Below, one piece after another: positions 55,575 to 64,000 of a DNA stretch of 64,000 nucleotides. Both the position numbers and the translations under genes were made by a program. The first letter of the stretch is position 1. Each line of letters opens with the position of its first letter. Source of the DNA: Pseudomonas serboccidentalis. Its GTDB lineage: Bacteria > Pseudomonadota > Gammaproteobacteria > Pseudomonadales > Pseudomonadaceae. The notes under the pieces were generated by a model. The model was not told the DNA's origin. It made no database searches and saw only the letters and a list, made by a program, of their open reading frames with translations. The stretch covers positions 5,279,583 to 5,343,582 of the forward strand of contig NZ_CP101655.1 in NCBI RefSeq assembly GCF_028830055.1. The letters run 5' to 3'.

Positions 55575-56123
55575 ATGAGCAATTCCGTGAAGAAGATGCC
55601 AGTCACTACCGAAGTAAAAAACAAATCCGGCCAGCAGCCGATGACAACGGACCTATGGCGACCTCTGGAAAAGCTCCGCCAGCAAGTCGATCACCTGTTC
55701 GAAGACTTCAACCGTGGCTCAGGACTTTCACCCTTTGGTCGCGGGCTGTTCGATACCGAACCGCTCTGGCGTCGCGAACTGCACGGTTTCAACATGCCGG
55801 CGGTCGACATCAGCGAGAAGGATAAAAGCTACGAAATTACGGCTGAGCTACCCGGCATGGATCAGAAGAACATCGAGATCAAACTGTCGAACGGCAGCCT
55901 GATCATCAAAGGTGAAAAGAAAGAGGACAAGGAAGAAAAAAGGAAAGGCTATCACCTCAGCGAGCGTCACTACGGCTCCTTTGAACGAGTATTTACGCTG
56001 CCCAAAGGCGTCGACGCTGAAAAAATCGACGCGAGTTTCTCCAAAGGCGTGTTGAGTATCTCGTTGCCGAAAAAGCCTGAAGCGCTAAAAGCGGACAAAG
56101 TCGTGCCCATCAAAGGCGCGTAA
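55575..56123 (+). CDS. Hsp20/alpha-crystallin small heat-shock protein
   Basis: A 182-residue ATP-independent chaperone. A variable N-terminal arm (residues 1-70) is followed by the alpha-crystallin domain: FNMPAVDISEKDKSYEITAE, the NGSLIIKGEKK segment and the signature GVLSISLPKKPE. It should hold unfolding proteins as an oligomer in the cytoplasm. The ATG has GGAG about 8 bases upstream. It is followed by a strong terminator and lies between a transporter and a universal stress protein gene, in keeping with a stress locus. Confidence 0.93.
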   Translation: MSNSVKKMPVTTEVKNKSGQQPMTTDLWRPLEKLRQQVDHLFEDFNRGSGLSPFGRGLFDTEPLWRRELHGFNMPAVDISEKDKSYEITAELPGMDQKNIEIKLSNGSLIIKGEKKEDKEEKRKGYHLSERHYGSFERVFTLPKGVDAEKIDASFSKGVLSISLPKKPEALKADKVVPIKGA

Positions 56124-56138
56124 GTCCCAGGCTACTCT

Positions 56139-56171
56139 GCCCCTTATCGGTGAATCGGCAAGGGGCTTTTT
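56139..56171 (+). terminator. Rho-independent terminator of the hsp20 gene
   Basis: GCCCCTT pairs with AAGGGGC and is followed by TTTTT. It lies 16 bases after the hsp20 stop. Confidence 0.9.
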
Positions 56172-56266
56172 GCGCCTCTCATCGTTGCGGGGCTACCTGC
56201 ATGAACAGAACGCCCGAGACAGGCTGCCCGGCTCTGCCATTCAGCGGGCCGGCGTGATCGATCACG

Positions 56267-57154
56267 CTAGACCGCCAGTACGCTACAGGGCACCTGATAC
56301 AGAATATGTTCGGTGGTACTGCCCAGCAGTTTGTCGACCCCGTGATTTTGCACTCTGCCCATGACGATCACATCCACATGTTGCTCGTCGGCGAATTCGC
56401 TGAGCGCCGCAACTGGATGCCCCACTACGAAATGCCGGCGCTCGGCAGGCACACCGTACCGATTGGCCCATGTGATGTAAGACGCTTCCAGTTCCTTGCG
56501 CAGGGCTTTGCTCAGCTCCGAGCCCCTCAAGCCATCACCCAGCCCCTCCAGAAATTCCTGGGAAACGTCATAGGCGTACACCAGGTGCAACTCGGCATCG
56601 CACTGGATGGCGAAGGCCGTGGCCTGCTGAATGATGCGGTCATTTAGCGCATCACCGCCTTCGTCGCTCATTGCGACATCTACTGCCGCTACAACCTTGC
56701 GCGGCAAGGCATGTCCAGTGCCGCCCAACATATAAACCGGTACCGGACAATGGCGCAGCAACTGCCAGTCCAGCGGCGTGAAGAACGCCCGCTTGAGTGT
56801 CGACTCGTGTTGCACTTCCTTGATCAGCAGTTCGGGCTTCATTTCATTTACGTAATCGAGGATCTCTTGCTTCATGTCATCGGTCCAGCCGACCTCGGCT
56901 GTCACCTCAAGGCCTCTGCCCCGCAGATTGATCGCTTGATACTTGAGCCAGTCACGATGATCCTGCAAATAGTTCGCGCGGGCCTCCTCACGATCGCCCT
57001 CTTCCAGCATCGAGAGGATATCCAGCGACTTTACGAACGCCCTGATATGGAGCGTCGCACCACTTGCCTTTGCCAGTGCGGCAGCATGGTTGATCGCCGG
57101 CGAGCGGCGCAGAGACGGGTTGATGACCAGCAACAAATGTTGATATTGGCTCAT
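56267..57154 (-). CDS. Tandem universal stress protein (two Usp domains)
   Basis: A 295-residue cytoplasmic protein with two UspA folds. The first begins YQHLLLVINPSLRRSPA and has a degenerate nucleotide-binding loop. The second ends in VDVIVMGRVQNHGVDKLLGS with the following TTEHIL, which resembles the G-x2-G-x9-G-S/T ATP loop only loosely. Double Usp proteins of this type in P. aeruginosa respond to Anr and support anaerobic survival. The ATG at 57154 has GGAGA just upstream. No perfect Anr box was seen in the gap before it. It lies on the same strand as the MBL-fold gene behind it. Confidence 0.9.
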   Translation of the reverse strand: MSQYQHLLLVINPSLRRSPAINHAAALAKASGATLHIRAFVKSLDILSMLEEGDREEARANYLQDHRDWLKYQAINLRGRGLEVTAEVGWTDDMKQEILDYVNEMKPELLIKEVQHESTLKRAFFTPLDWQLLRHCPVPVYMLGGTGHALPRKVVAAVDVAMSDEGGDALNDRIIQQATAFAIQCDAELHLVYAYDVSQEFLEGLGDGLRGSELSKALRKELEASYITWANRYGVPAERRHFVVGHPVAALSEFADEQHVDVIVMGRVQNHGVDKLLGSTTEHILYQVPCSVLAV

Positions 57155-57256
57155 GATTGTCTCCACAGAAAACAGGTTCGCCGAAGCCAGGAACCGCGCC
57201 GACAAGAAGCACCGTCAAGCCTGGCAGGAACAGCCGTACTCACACGGCGAGCTCAG

Positions 57257-58630
57257 TCACTGAGCCGTTTCGCCGCCAAGTTCGACTTGATCGCGATATT
57301 CCGGCACCGACACCGACCATCCCAGTTCCAGACTGATGCGCCGGCGCAGGACGTCCGAGGCATTGGGCTCGCCGTGCACCACGTAGGTGTGTTTCGGGGC
57401 GCGCTTGAAGCCACGCAGCCACTGGATGATTTCATCGGCATCGGCGTGTGCGGACAGGGTCTGCATCGGCACCACTTCGGCGCGAATCGGTACGTCTTGC
57501 CCGTGAATCCGTACCGACGGGACACCCGCGACAATTTGTGCCCCGCGCGTGCCGCCGGCCTGAAAGCCCGGCATCAGAAGTGCATTCAGCGGGTTGGGCG
57601 CCAGTGCCTTGAGGTGATGCAGCACTCGTCCACCGGTGGCCATGCCGCTGGCAGCGATGATCACTGCGGGGGTGCGTTGCTGGTCCAGATCAATGGACTC
57701 CTGAGTCGAGCGCACAAATTGCGTGCCCCGGCACATCCCCTCGCAATCTTCCAATGACAAGCGGTGTTCACTGCGAAAACGTTGATACAGGCGTGTGACG
57801 TCGGTGGCCATGGGGCTATTGAGGTACACCGGCAGGTCAGGGATCGCGTGTCGCTGTTTGAGCTGGTAGAGGTAATACATCAGCAGTTGCGCGCGTCCGA
57901 CCGCGAACGAAGGCACCAGAATGATGCCATGGCGCAGTGCCGTGCGATTGATCACCTCAGCCATTTGCTTCTCTGGCGCGTCATCTGGGTGCCGACGATC
58001 ACCGTAGGTCGATTCCACCAGCAAATAGTCGGCCTGCTCGATGATTTCCGGGGCGTACATCAATGGATCGCTTGGTCGCCCAAGGTCACCCGAGCACACC
58101 AGCGTGGTGCCATCGGCGACGACCTCGACGGTGGCAGCGCCCAGAATGTGGCCCGCGCCGCGCAGCAGAATGCTCAGCCCCGGAATAACCTCGATCCGGT
58201 GATGCAACTCGATCGGCTGCAGCAGTTTCAATGCCTGCTCGGCATCCTGCTCGGTGTACAAGGGCAAGGCCGGCGAATGCTTGGAGAAACCATGTTTATT
58301 GGCAAAACTCGCCTCCTCTTCCTGCAGGCGACCACTGTCGAGCAGCAGGATTTTCACCAGCTCGCAGGTCGCCGCCGTGGCATACACCGGGCCGCGATAC
58401 CCATTGCGCACCAGCACCGGCAGATAGCCGCTGTGATCCAGGTGGGCATGGGTCAGCACGATGGCATCCAGGTCGCGTACGGGAATCTGGAACGGATCCC
58501 GGTTATGCAAGCGCAGTTGCTTGTAGCCCTGAAACAAACCGCAGTCGATCAGGACATGCCTACCGTGATGTTCCAGCAGGTACTTGCTGCCGGTGACCGT
58601 GCCGGCAGCACCGAGAAATGTCATTTGCAT
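57257..58630 (-). CDS. MBL-fold/beta-CASP RNA-processing-type hydrolase
   Basis: A 457-residue metallo-beta-lactamase protein with a beta-CASP domain. Zinc ligands are in LTHAHLDHSG, in GAGHILGAATV and in the CSGDLGR segment; the late His of LSAHADADEI completes the site. The CASP cap and the C-terminal RMM-type region (EVVPMQTLSAHADA) match the YpsF/CPSF73-like exonuclease group. It probably acts on RNA, but no substrate is known. Members of this family often accompany phosphoketolase and Usp genes in bacteria adapting to low oxygen. The start has AGGAA about 7 bases upstream. Confidence 0.88.
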   Translation of the reverse strand: MQMTFLGAAGTVTGSKYLLEHHGRHVLIDCGLFQGYKQLRLHNRDPFQIPVRDLDAIVLTHAHLDHSGYLPVLVRNGYRGPVYATAATCELVKILLLDSGRLQEEEASFANKHGFSKHSPALPLYTEQDAEQALKLLQPIELHHRIEVIPGLSILLRGAGHILGAATVEVVADGTTLVCSGDLGRPSDPLMYAPEIIEQADYLLVESTYGDRRHPDDAPEKQMAEVINRTALRHGIILVPSFAVGRAQLLMYYLYQLKQRHAIPDLPVYLNSPMATDVTRLYQRFRSEHRLSLEDCEGMCRGTQFVRSTQESIDLDQQRTPAVIIAASGMATGGRVLHHLKALAPNPLNALLMPGFQAGGTRGAQIVAGVPSVRIHGQDVPIRAEVVPMQTLSAHADADEIIQWLRGFKRAPKHTYVVHGEPNASDVLRRRISLELGWSVSVPEYRDQVELGGETAQ

Positions 58631-58704
58631 GGTCGTTTCCTTGAACCGTCATGGGAGCGCTATCGATCGCTCTTTTGGGTTACGGATGTCGATGTAAACG
58701 CCCA

Positions 58705-58938
58705 CTACTTGTGTGTCGCTTTTTCAGCCATCCGTCTGGCGCGCTCATTGGCCTCATCAGCCGCACGCTGTGCCTGTTCCGCTTTCAATATCGCTTCGTC
58801 GGCGCGCAAGCGTGCCGTCGCCGCATTGTCTTCGGCGGATTCCAGTCGAGCATCGATTTCCTGGGCATGACGGTGGCTGCACCCGGTGGTCGTGGCCAAC
58901 ACAATACTCAGCACAACGATGGACCAGCGCGTGTTCAT
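58705..58938 (-). CDS. OprI-like alanine-zipper lipoprotein
   Basis: A 77-residue outer-membrane lipoprotein of the Lpp/OprI type. The lipobox is LATTTGCSH, and the mature part is a long coiled coil of Ala-rich heptads (ATARLRADEAILKAEQAQRA and AADEANERARRMAEK) ending in a Lys, as needed for peptidoglycan attachment. It is a paralogue of the major lipoprotein OprI rather than OprI itself, judging from its position in a stress locus. The ATG at 58938 has AGGGGA upstream; the longer upstream frame would bury the signal peptide. Confidence 0.87.
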   Translation of the reverse strand: MNTRWSIVVLSIVLATTTGCSHRHAQEIDARLESAEDNAATARLRADEAILKAEQAQRAADEANERARRMAEKATHK

Positions 58939-59066
58939 GGCTTTCCCCTTGATTGATCGCGACTCTGCTGAATCGATAGTTCGAGTATCTGTCGTCACTT
59001 GCTGCCGGCTCTGATTTTTGTCAACTAATGGCCGCATCGTTCAATCGCCAGGCAAAGGGGCATTGT

Positions 59067-59080
59067 TGATATAGCTCAAT
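59067..59080. promoter_or_regulatory. FNR/Anr-like box before the BON-domain gene
   Basis: TTGAT-ATAG-CTCAA, one mismatch to the consensus, about 83 bases before the ATG. It lies in the divergent gap with the OprI-like gene. Confidence 0.55.
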
Positions 59081-59162
59081 GATTTTCCGGTGTTCAGGCG
59101 TAGAAAAGAACTGACCGGGTGCTCACCGTTCGTGAGCCTCACGCCGAAGAGAGAACGCCGCC

Positions 59163-59810
59163 ATGAGCGATTTGAATCTGCGCAAAACCATTCTGGAAGA
59201 ACTCGAATTCCAGCCTGAAATCAATGCCGCCAACATCGGGGTCAGCGTAGATAACGGTGTTGTCACGCTCTGCGGGCACGTCAACAGCTACGCTCAGAAA
59301 GTCACTGCAGAACGTGTGGTGAAAAGCATCAAAGGTGTGCGTGCACTGGCCGAAGAAATCGAGGTAAAGCTGAACGCCAATTCGGGAACGGAGGACGACA
59401 CCATCGCCAGGCGCGCGTTGAAAATCATTCACTGGAGTTCCGACGTTCCCGAAGGCGACGTCAAAGTCATCGTGCAACACGGCCGGGTCACGCTTGAAGG
59501 TGAAGTGGACTGGCAATACCAGAAGGAAACCGTAGAGCGTTGTGTCCGCAAGTTGTCCGGTGTAATCGGCGTGGACAATCGTCTGATCCTGCGCCCACGG
59601 CTGGACGTTTTTGATATCCAGCAGCGCATTGAAGCCGCACTCAAGCGCAACGCCGAAGTGGAGGCTCAGGATATTCGCGTCAACGTCGAAGGCGACGTTG
59701 TGAAGCTCGAAGGCCGCGTCCATTTGTGGCGCGAGCGCCAGATCGCAGAACGAGCCGCCTGGTCGGTGCCCGGCGTTAGCAGAGTCGAAGATCATCTGCT
59801 GCTGGCATAA
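59163..59810 (+). CDS. Triple BON-domain protein
   Basis: A 215-residue protein made of three BON domains (about residues 5-70, 75-145 and 150-215), each with the V-x-V-x-x-G-x-V-x-L-x-G core (GVSVDNGVVTLCGHVNSY; HGRVTLEGEVDWQYQK; VNVEGDVVKLEGRVHLW). No signal peptide is visible, so it may remain in the cytoplasm, unlike OsmY. BON domains bind membranes or lipids, and such genes often belong to stress regulons. The downstream potassium-channel gene lies 56 bases away on the same strand. An Anr-like box lies in its leader. Confidence 0.9.
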   Translation: MSDLNLRKTILEELEFQPEINAANIGVSVDNGVVTLCGHVNSYAQKVTAERVVKSIKGVRALAEEIEVKLNANSGTEDDTIARRALKIIHWSSDVPEGDVKVIVQHGRVTLEGEVDWQYQKETVERCVRKLSGVIGVDNRLILRPRLDVFDIQQRIEAALKRNAEVEAQDIRVNVEGDVVKLEGRVHLWRERQIAERAAWSVPGVSRVEDHLLLA

Positions 59811-59865
59811 GCTCACGGTGCCGATCACCCTGGCTGCGGTCGCCATCTGATGCCGGAGAGTCGCC

Positions 59866-60291
59866 ATGCTGGTCGTCACCCTGATCAACACCCTGGTGGT
59901 GATCGCCGCCGTGTTGATTCACTACGAATGCCTTTCACGCCTGAACGACTGGCTGCCGAAACTGAAAAACTGGAGTCGGTTCCGCATCGTCGTCGGGGTG
60001 TTCGGCGGGCTGCTGGCTCATGCCATAGAGGTCTGGTGTTTCGCCCTGGTCTACTTCCTGATGTCGCGGTCCGGCGATTGGGGGCGCCTCACGGGCAGCT
60101 TTGACGGCTCGTATATGGACTGCGTGTACTTCTCCTTCACGACCTACACGACCATCGGTTTTGGTGACATTGCCCCGGTCGGCAATCTCAAGTACCTCAC
60201 CGGTCTGGAGGCTTTGACGGGCCTGGTGCTGATCACCTGGACCGCCTCCTTCCTGTTCCTCGAAATGCAGAAATACTGGAAGAGCAAATAG
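59866..60291 (+). CDS. Two-TM potassium channel (Ion_trans_2)
   Basis: A 141-residue membrane protein. After an N-terminal hydrophobic helix (LINTLVVIAAVLIHYECL) and another at 41-67, the pore region holds FTTYTTIGFGDIAP, with the TIGFGD selectivity filter of K+ channels, followed by a last helix (TGLVLITWTASFLFLEM). It should assemble as a tetramer in the inner membrane. There is no cytoplasmic RCK domain. It follows the BON gene on the same strand and ends five bases from the convergent phosphoketolase gene. Confidence 0.9.
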   Translation: MLVVTLINTLVVIAAVLIHYECLSRLNDWLPKLKNWSRFRIVVGVFGGLLAHAIEVWCFALVYFLMSRSGDWGRLTGSFDGSYMDCVYFSFTTYTTIGFGDIAPVGNLKYLTGLEALTGLVLITWTASFLFLEMQKYWKSK

Positions 60292-60295
60292 CCGC

Positions 60296-62662
60296 TCAGT
60301 CGACAACCGGCGGCGTCCACTGCCAGTTCAGTACCTCGGGCAGGTCCTCGCCATGTTCGATGAGGTAGAGCTTGTGTTTCTCCATCATCGACCAGTAGCG
60401 GGCTCTGGCGGTCGGCACCTGCGCGTGCAGCCGGGGAACACGCTCGATCACATCCAGCGCCAGTTGATAACGGTCCAGGTTGTTGATGACCGCCATGTCG
60501 AACGGAGTGGTGGTGGCGCCCTCCTCCTTGAAGCCACGCACGTGGAAATTATCGTGACTGGCGCGCTTGTACAGCAGGCGATGGATCAACGCCGGGTAGC
60601 CGTGGAAAGCGAAAATCACCGGTTTGTCGAGGGTAAACAGGTCATCGAAATGACGGTCCGGCAAACCATGGGGGTGTTGCCACCCTGGCTGCAGCACCAT
60701 CAAATCCACGACGTTGATCACCCTCACGCGCAAGTCCGGGACGTAGCCACGCAAGAGGGTCACGGCAGCGAGGGTTTCCAGGGTCGGTACATCGCCAGCG
60801 CAAGCCATGACCACGTCAGGTTGTTCGTCGTTGTGACAGGCCCATTCCCAGCGGCCGATGCCTGTCTGGCAATGACGCAACGCTGCATTGATGTCCAGCC
60901 ACTGCCATTCCGGCTGTTTGCCAGCGACGATGACATTGATGTAGTCACGGCTTTTGAGGCAATGATTGACCACTGACAACAGGCAATTGGCATCGGGTGG
61001 AAGGTAGATGCGTGCGATGTCCGACTTTTTGTTCGCCACCAAATCGATGAACCCCGGATCCTGGTGAGAAAATCCGTTGTGGTCCTGACGCCAGACGTGT
61101 GACGTGAGCAGGAAATTCAACGACGCAACGGGTTTTCGCCAAGGCACTTCGGCGGCGGTTTTCAGCCATTTGGCATGCTGATTGACCATCGAGTCGACGA
61201 TATGGATAAAGGCCTCGTAACACGACAGCAAACCGTGGCGACCGGTCAGCAAATAGCCTTCAAGCCACCCCTCGCACACTTGCTCGCTGAGGATTTCCAT
61301 CACGCGACCGTCAGGGGCCAGGTTGATGTCCTCGGTGTGCAAAGGCTCCATCCATGCCTTGGCGGTCACCTCGTAGACAGCGTCCAGTCGATTTGAGGCG
61401 GTTTCGTCCGGGCCAAACAACCGAAAGTTGTTCGATTGCCGGTTGTCTTTCATCACGTCACGCAAAAACGTCCCGAGTATTCGGGTCGCTTCCGCGCGCA
61501 TGGCGCCCGGCGCCGACAGCGCCACGGCATAATCGGTAAAGCGTGGCAGGTTCAGCGGCTGCACCAGGCCACCGTTAGCGTGCGGGTTGGCGCTCATGCG
61601 TCGATGACCGGTGGGTGCCAGCGCCGCTATTTCTGGGATCAAGGCGCCGTTGTCGTCAAACAGTTCGTCAGGACGGTAGCTGCTCATCCAGTCTTCCAAC
61701 TGACGCACATGCAGCGGTTGCTGGAAATCCGCCAATGGCACTTGATGCGCGCGCCAGGTCCCTTCCACACGATGGCCGTCGACGAATTTCGGGCCGGTCC
61801 AGCCTTTGGGCGTGCGCAGCACCAACATTGGCCAAAGGGGCCGCTGCGCAGTGGCGGCGGGCTGACGCGACAGGCGCTGGATGTCGCGGATTTTAACAAT
61901 GATGGTGTCCAGCGTTCTGGCGAGATCCTGATGTACCTGTGCCGGGTCATCACCTTCGACAAAGTACGGATCGTATCCATAGCCATACATCAGGGCCGAC
62001 AGCTCTTCCTCGCTGATGCAGGACAGAATCGTCGGGTTGGCGATCTTGTAGCCGTTGAGGTGCAGGATCGGCAGCACCGCGCCATCACGCGCCGGGTCGA
62101 GGAACTTGTTGGAATGCCAACTGGCCGCCAGCGTACCGGTTTCGGCCTCGCCATCACCAATCACGCACGCCACGATCAGGTCCGGATTATCGAACGCCGC
62201 CCCATAGGCATGGGCCAGGCTGTAACCCAGCTCGCCGCCCTCGTGGATCGACCCCGGCACCTGCGCCGATACATGGCTGGAAATCCCGTAGGGCCATGAG
62301 AACTGCCGAAACAAGCGTTGCAGGCCGTTGGCATTGCGCTCCACCGAGGGATAGCACTCGGTGTAAGTCCCTTCCAGGTAGGTCTGCGCCACCAGTGCAG
62401 GCCCGCCATGCCCGGGCCCTGCGACGAATAACGCGTTGAGGTCATATTGAATGATCAGGCGATTGAGGTGGGCATAGATCAGGTTCAGCCCCGGCGTAGT
62501 CCCCCAATGCCCCAGCAATCGCGGTTTTATATGGGCCAGCGTCAACGGCTCGCGCAACAGCGGATTGTCCTTCAGATAAATCTGCCCCACGGCCAGGTAG
62601 TTGGAGGCACGCCAATAGGCGTCCACCCCTTCCAATTGCTCGGCATTTAAAAAATCACTCAT
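60296..62662 (-). CDS. xfp: Phosphoketolase (xylulose-5-P/fructose-6-P)
   Basis: A 788-residue thiamine diphosphate enzyme that splits xylulose 5-phosphate or fructose 6-phosphate with phosphate into acetyl phosphate plus glyceraldehyde 3-phosphate or erythrose 4-phosphate. The N-terminal motif [17 protein letters not shown] and the following SVERN are present. ThDP binding is by [11 protein letters not shown], and the C-terminal part has [14 protein letters not shown]. Length fits the family. Acetyl phosphate could give ATP by acetate kinase, which is useful at low oxygen. The gene is divergent from a zinc alcohol dehydrogenase, with a perfect Anr box between them. Confidence 0.95.
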   Translation of the reverse strand: MSDFLNAEQLEGVDAYWRASNYLAVGQIYLKDNPLLREPLTLAHIKPRLLGHWGTTPGLNLIYAHLNRLIIQYDLNALFVAGPGHGGPALVAQTYLEGTYTECYPSVERNANGLQRLFRQFSWPYGISSHVSAQVPGSIHEGGELGYSLAHAYGAAFDNPDLIVACVIGDGEAETGTLAASWHSNKFLDPARDGAVLPILHLNGYKIANPTILSCISEEELSALMYGYGYDPYFVEGDDPAQVHQDLARTLDTIIVKIRDIQRLSRQPAATAQRPLWPMLVLRTPKGWTGPKFVDGHRVEGTWRAHQVPLADFQQPLHVRQLEDWMSSYRPDELFDDNGALIPEIAALAPTGHRRMSANPHANGGLVQPLNLPRFTDYAVALSAPGAMRAEATRILGTFLRDVMKDNRQSNNFRLFGPDETASNRLDAVYEVTAKAWMEPLHTEDINLAPDGRVMEILSEQVCEGWLEGYLLTGRHGLLSCYEAFIHIVDSMVNQHAKWLKTAAEVPWRKPVASLNFLLTSHVWRQDHNGFSHQDPGFIDLVANKKSDIARIYLPPDANCLLSVVNHCLKSRDYINVIVAGKQPEWQWLDINAALRHCQTGIGRWEWACHNDEQPDVVMACAGDVPTLETLAAVTLLRGYVPDLRVRVINVVDLMVLQPGWQHPHGLPDRHFDDLFTLDKPVIFAFHGYPALIHRLLYKRASHDNFHVRGFKEEGATTTPFDMAVINNLDRYQLALDVIERVPRLHAQVPTARARYWSMMEKHKLYLIEHGEDLPEVLNWQWTPPVVD

Positions 62663-62732
62663 GAAGTCCTCCGCGAAAGGCCGATTGACCCATTGTCATC
62701 GGTCGATTCTGGAAGCCTGCTACGCGCAAGAC

Positions 62733-62746
62733 TTGATCTACATCAA
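62733..62746. promoter_or_regulatory. Perfect FNR/Anr box between xfp and the alcohol dehydrogenase
   Basis: TTGAT-CTAC-ATCAA, inside a longer perfect palindrome (CAAGACTTGAT and its inverse, 62728-62753). It lies 71 bases from the xfp start and 156 bases from the dehydrogenase start, so it most likely drives xfp and perhaps both. Confidence 0.85.
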
Positions 62747-62901
62747 GTCTTGCGGCCACCCCTGAAGCTCAATAGAGGCGACGCTACCCGCGCCTCCGAA
62801 AACCGGGCACCCCGTCTGTCCGTAATCCCGCTCAAAGGCCGAATGAAAAGCACGTGCGAAGCCAAGACACCTATGCTTGTCGCACATTCAGGAGTTTGCT
62901 C

Positions 62902-63885
62902 ATGCGCGCCATGGTTCTGCACGCCCCCGGCCAATCGCTGAGACTCGAAGAACGCCCAGTCCCGTCCCCCGCCGCCGATCAGGTTTTGCTTAAAGTGCTG
63001 GCCTGCGGCGTGTGTCGCACCGACTTGCATTTGCTCGACGGCGAATTGCCGCAAGCCGTGTTCCCCAGGGTGCCGGGCCACGAAATCGTCGGTCTGGTCA
63101 CGGCGGTGGGCCGAGAGGTCACGCCCGACTGGATCGGTCGGCGGGTGGGTGTGCCATGGCTGGGCTGGACATGCGGTGAGTGTGCGTTCTGTCGCTCGGG
63201 CCAGGAGAACCTGTGCGATCAGGCACGCTTTACCGGATGTCACCTGGACGGTGGCTATGCTGAATACACCGTTGCCGATCCGCGTTTCTGCTTTGCTCTC
63301 CCTCACACGCTTTCAGACCTGCAGGCGGCGCCCATGCTGTGTGCCGGACTGATCGGCTTTCGAGCGCTGCAAATGACCCGGGGGGCTCAGCATCTTGGGC
63401 TTTATGGGTTCGGCGCTGCTGCGCATCTGGCGATACAAGTGGCGCTCGGGCGTGGCCAGCAGGTGTACGCCTTCACCCGTCCCGATGACGACGAAGGTCA
63501 AGCCTACGCCCGCTCTCTGGGCGCGGAATGGGCCGGACCGTCCGACCGGGCACCGCCACACCTGCTTGACGCCAGCCTGATCTTTGCCCCGGTGGGCGCA
63601 CTGGTGCCGGCAGCGCTGGCGGTGACCGTCAAGGGGGGATGCGTCATTTGCGCCGGGATCCACATGAGCGACATTCCGGCGTTCCCCTATCGACTGTTGT
63701 GGGGTGAACGCAGTGTTCGCTCGGTGGCCAACCTGACACGCGAAGACGGCAGCGCGTTTTTCCAGGAGTTGCAACACACGCCGGTGCACTGCGATATCAC
63801 CCGGTTTGCCCTGGAGGACGCCAACCAGGCCCTGGCGATTTTACGCGCAGGGCAATTCAACGGTGCGATTGTGCTCACGCCGTGA
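62902..63885 (+). CDS. Zinc-dependent alcohol dehydrogenase (AdhA/AdhP type)
   Basis: A 327-residue medium-chain alcohol dehydrogenase. Catalytic zinc ligands are in ACGVCRTDLHLLDG and in the GHEIVG segment, and the four structural zinc Cys are in GECAFCRSGQENLCDQ. The Rossmann motif is GLYGFGAAAHLAIQVA. It should reduce aldehydes or oxidise alcohols with NAD(H). The cofactor loop after GLYGFG does not settle the choice of NAD or NADP. The ATG at 62902 has AGGAG 8 bases upstream. It is divergent from xfp and shares its Anr-box gap; it fits fermentative disposal of acetaldehyde. Confidence 0.93.
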   Translation: MRAMVLHAPGQSLRLEERPVPSPAADQVLLKVLACGVCRTDLHLLDGELPQAVFPRVPGHEIVGLVTAVGREVTPDWIGRRVGVPWLGWTCGECAFCRSGQENLCDQARFTGCHLDGGYAEYTVADPRFCFALPHTLSDLQAAPMLCAGLIGFRALQMTRGAQHLGLYGFGAAAHLAIQVALGRGQQVYAFTRPDDDEGQAYARSLGAEWAGPSDRAPPHLLDASLIFAPVGALVPAALAVTVKGGCVICAGIHMSDIPAFPYRLLWGERSVRSVANLTREDGSAFFQELQHTPVHCDITRFALEDANQALAILRAGQFNGAIVLTP

Positions 63886-63918
63886 CCGCGTTTGACGATG
63901 GGTATACAAGCGCAAAGG

Positions 63919-63932
63919 TTGATTTTGATCAA
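63919..63932. promoter_or_regulatory. Perfect FNR/Anr box near the window end
   Basis: TTGAT-TTTG-ATCAA, 33 bases after the alcohol dehydrogenase stop and 68 bases before the end of the window. The gene it controls should start beyond 64000. Confidence 0.8.
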
Positions 63933-64000
63933 TAAATCCGCGGTGCACTGACCTAGCCTGAAGTCAGGGATTGCGCGTCAACTGCAATCGGAGGGGTGCA

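Overview
The window is chromosomal DNA of a Pseudomonas of the fluorescens group. Three things point there: a complete aprA-inh-aprDEF type I secretion operon with two autotransporter proteases and two family I.3 lipases; Pseudomonas-type REP palindromes; and a pair of bacterial FAN1 and DinG-like helicase genes. Most of the window is GC-rich with dense coding. The segment at about 41.4-47.6 kb is clearly AT-rich and looks foreign.

Layout. 0-7.7 kb: a membrane protein, a PAS-PAS hybrid histidine kinase, the helicase/FAN1 pair, a DUF903-type lipoprotein and a small exported protein. 7.8-25 kb: a minus-strand exoenzyme locus (alkaline protease AprA, its inhibitor, the AprD/E/F exporter, proteases PrtA and PrtB, and two lipase/polyurethanase genes), with REP-like palindromes in its gaps. 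25-39.8 kb: an unknown protein, a polyamine-type group (binding protein, cupin, FAD oxidase, AraC regulator), DUF1652, a UvrD-like helicase, pirin, pgm, a large unknown protein, and an MDR oxidoreductase divergent from a LysR gene.

39.8-53.76 kb is a composite island inserted in the last codons of the LysR gene. The end of this gene, encoding MFFGDP(D/E)SL-stop, occurs three times, at about 39.81, 51.68 and 53.73 kb (the middle copy has lost one T). Each copy has TGGGGGCA-type repeats nearby. The sites divide the region into an 11.9-kb and a 2.05-kb cassette, and neither carries a recognisable integrase. The large cassette has decayed gene fragments at its edges, a broken STAND-type NTPase gene, and in its centre an AT-rich, tightly packed operon: a 33-codon peptide gene with its own hairpin, a SagB-type flavin dehydrogenase, a TPR-methyltransferase, a NodU/TobZ-type carbamoyltransferase and an MFS exporter. 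This is the best candidate for an undescribed system, probably a small-molecule or peptide-scaffold pathway. The small cassette holds a hipBA-type toxin-antitoxin pair.

53.8-64 kb: a low-oxygen and stress group with FNR/Anr-type boxes (TTGAT-N4-ATCAA or one mismatch) at four places. It contains an ArcD-like antiporter, Hsp20, a tandem universal stress protein, an MBL/beta-CASP protein, an OprI-like lipoprotein, a triple-BON protein, a two-TM potassium channel, phosphoketolase and a zinc alcohol dehydrogenase. No tRNA, rRNA or CRISPR array was seen.
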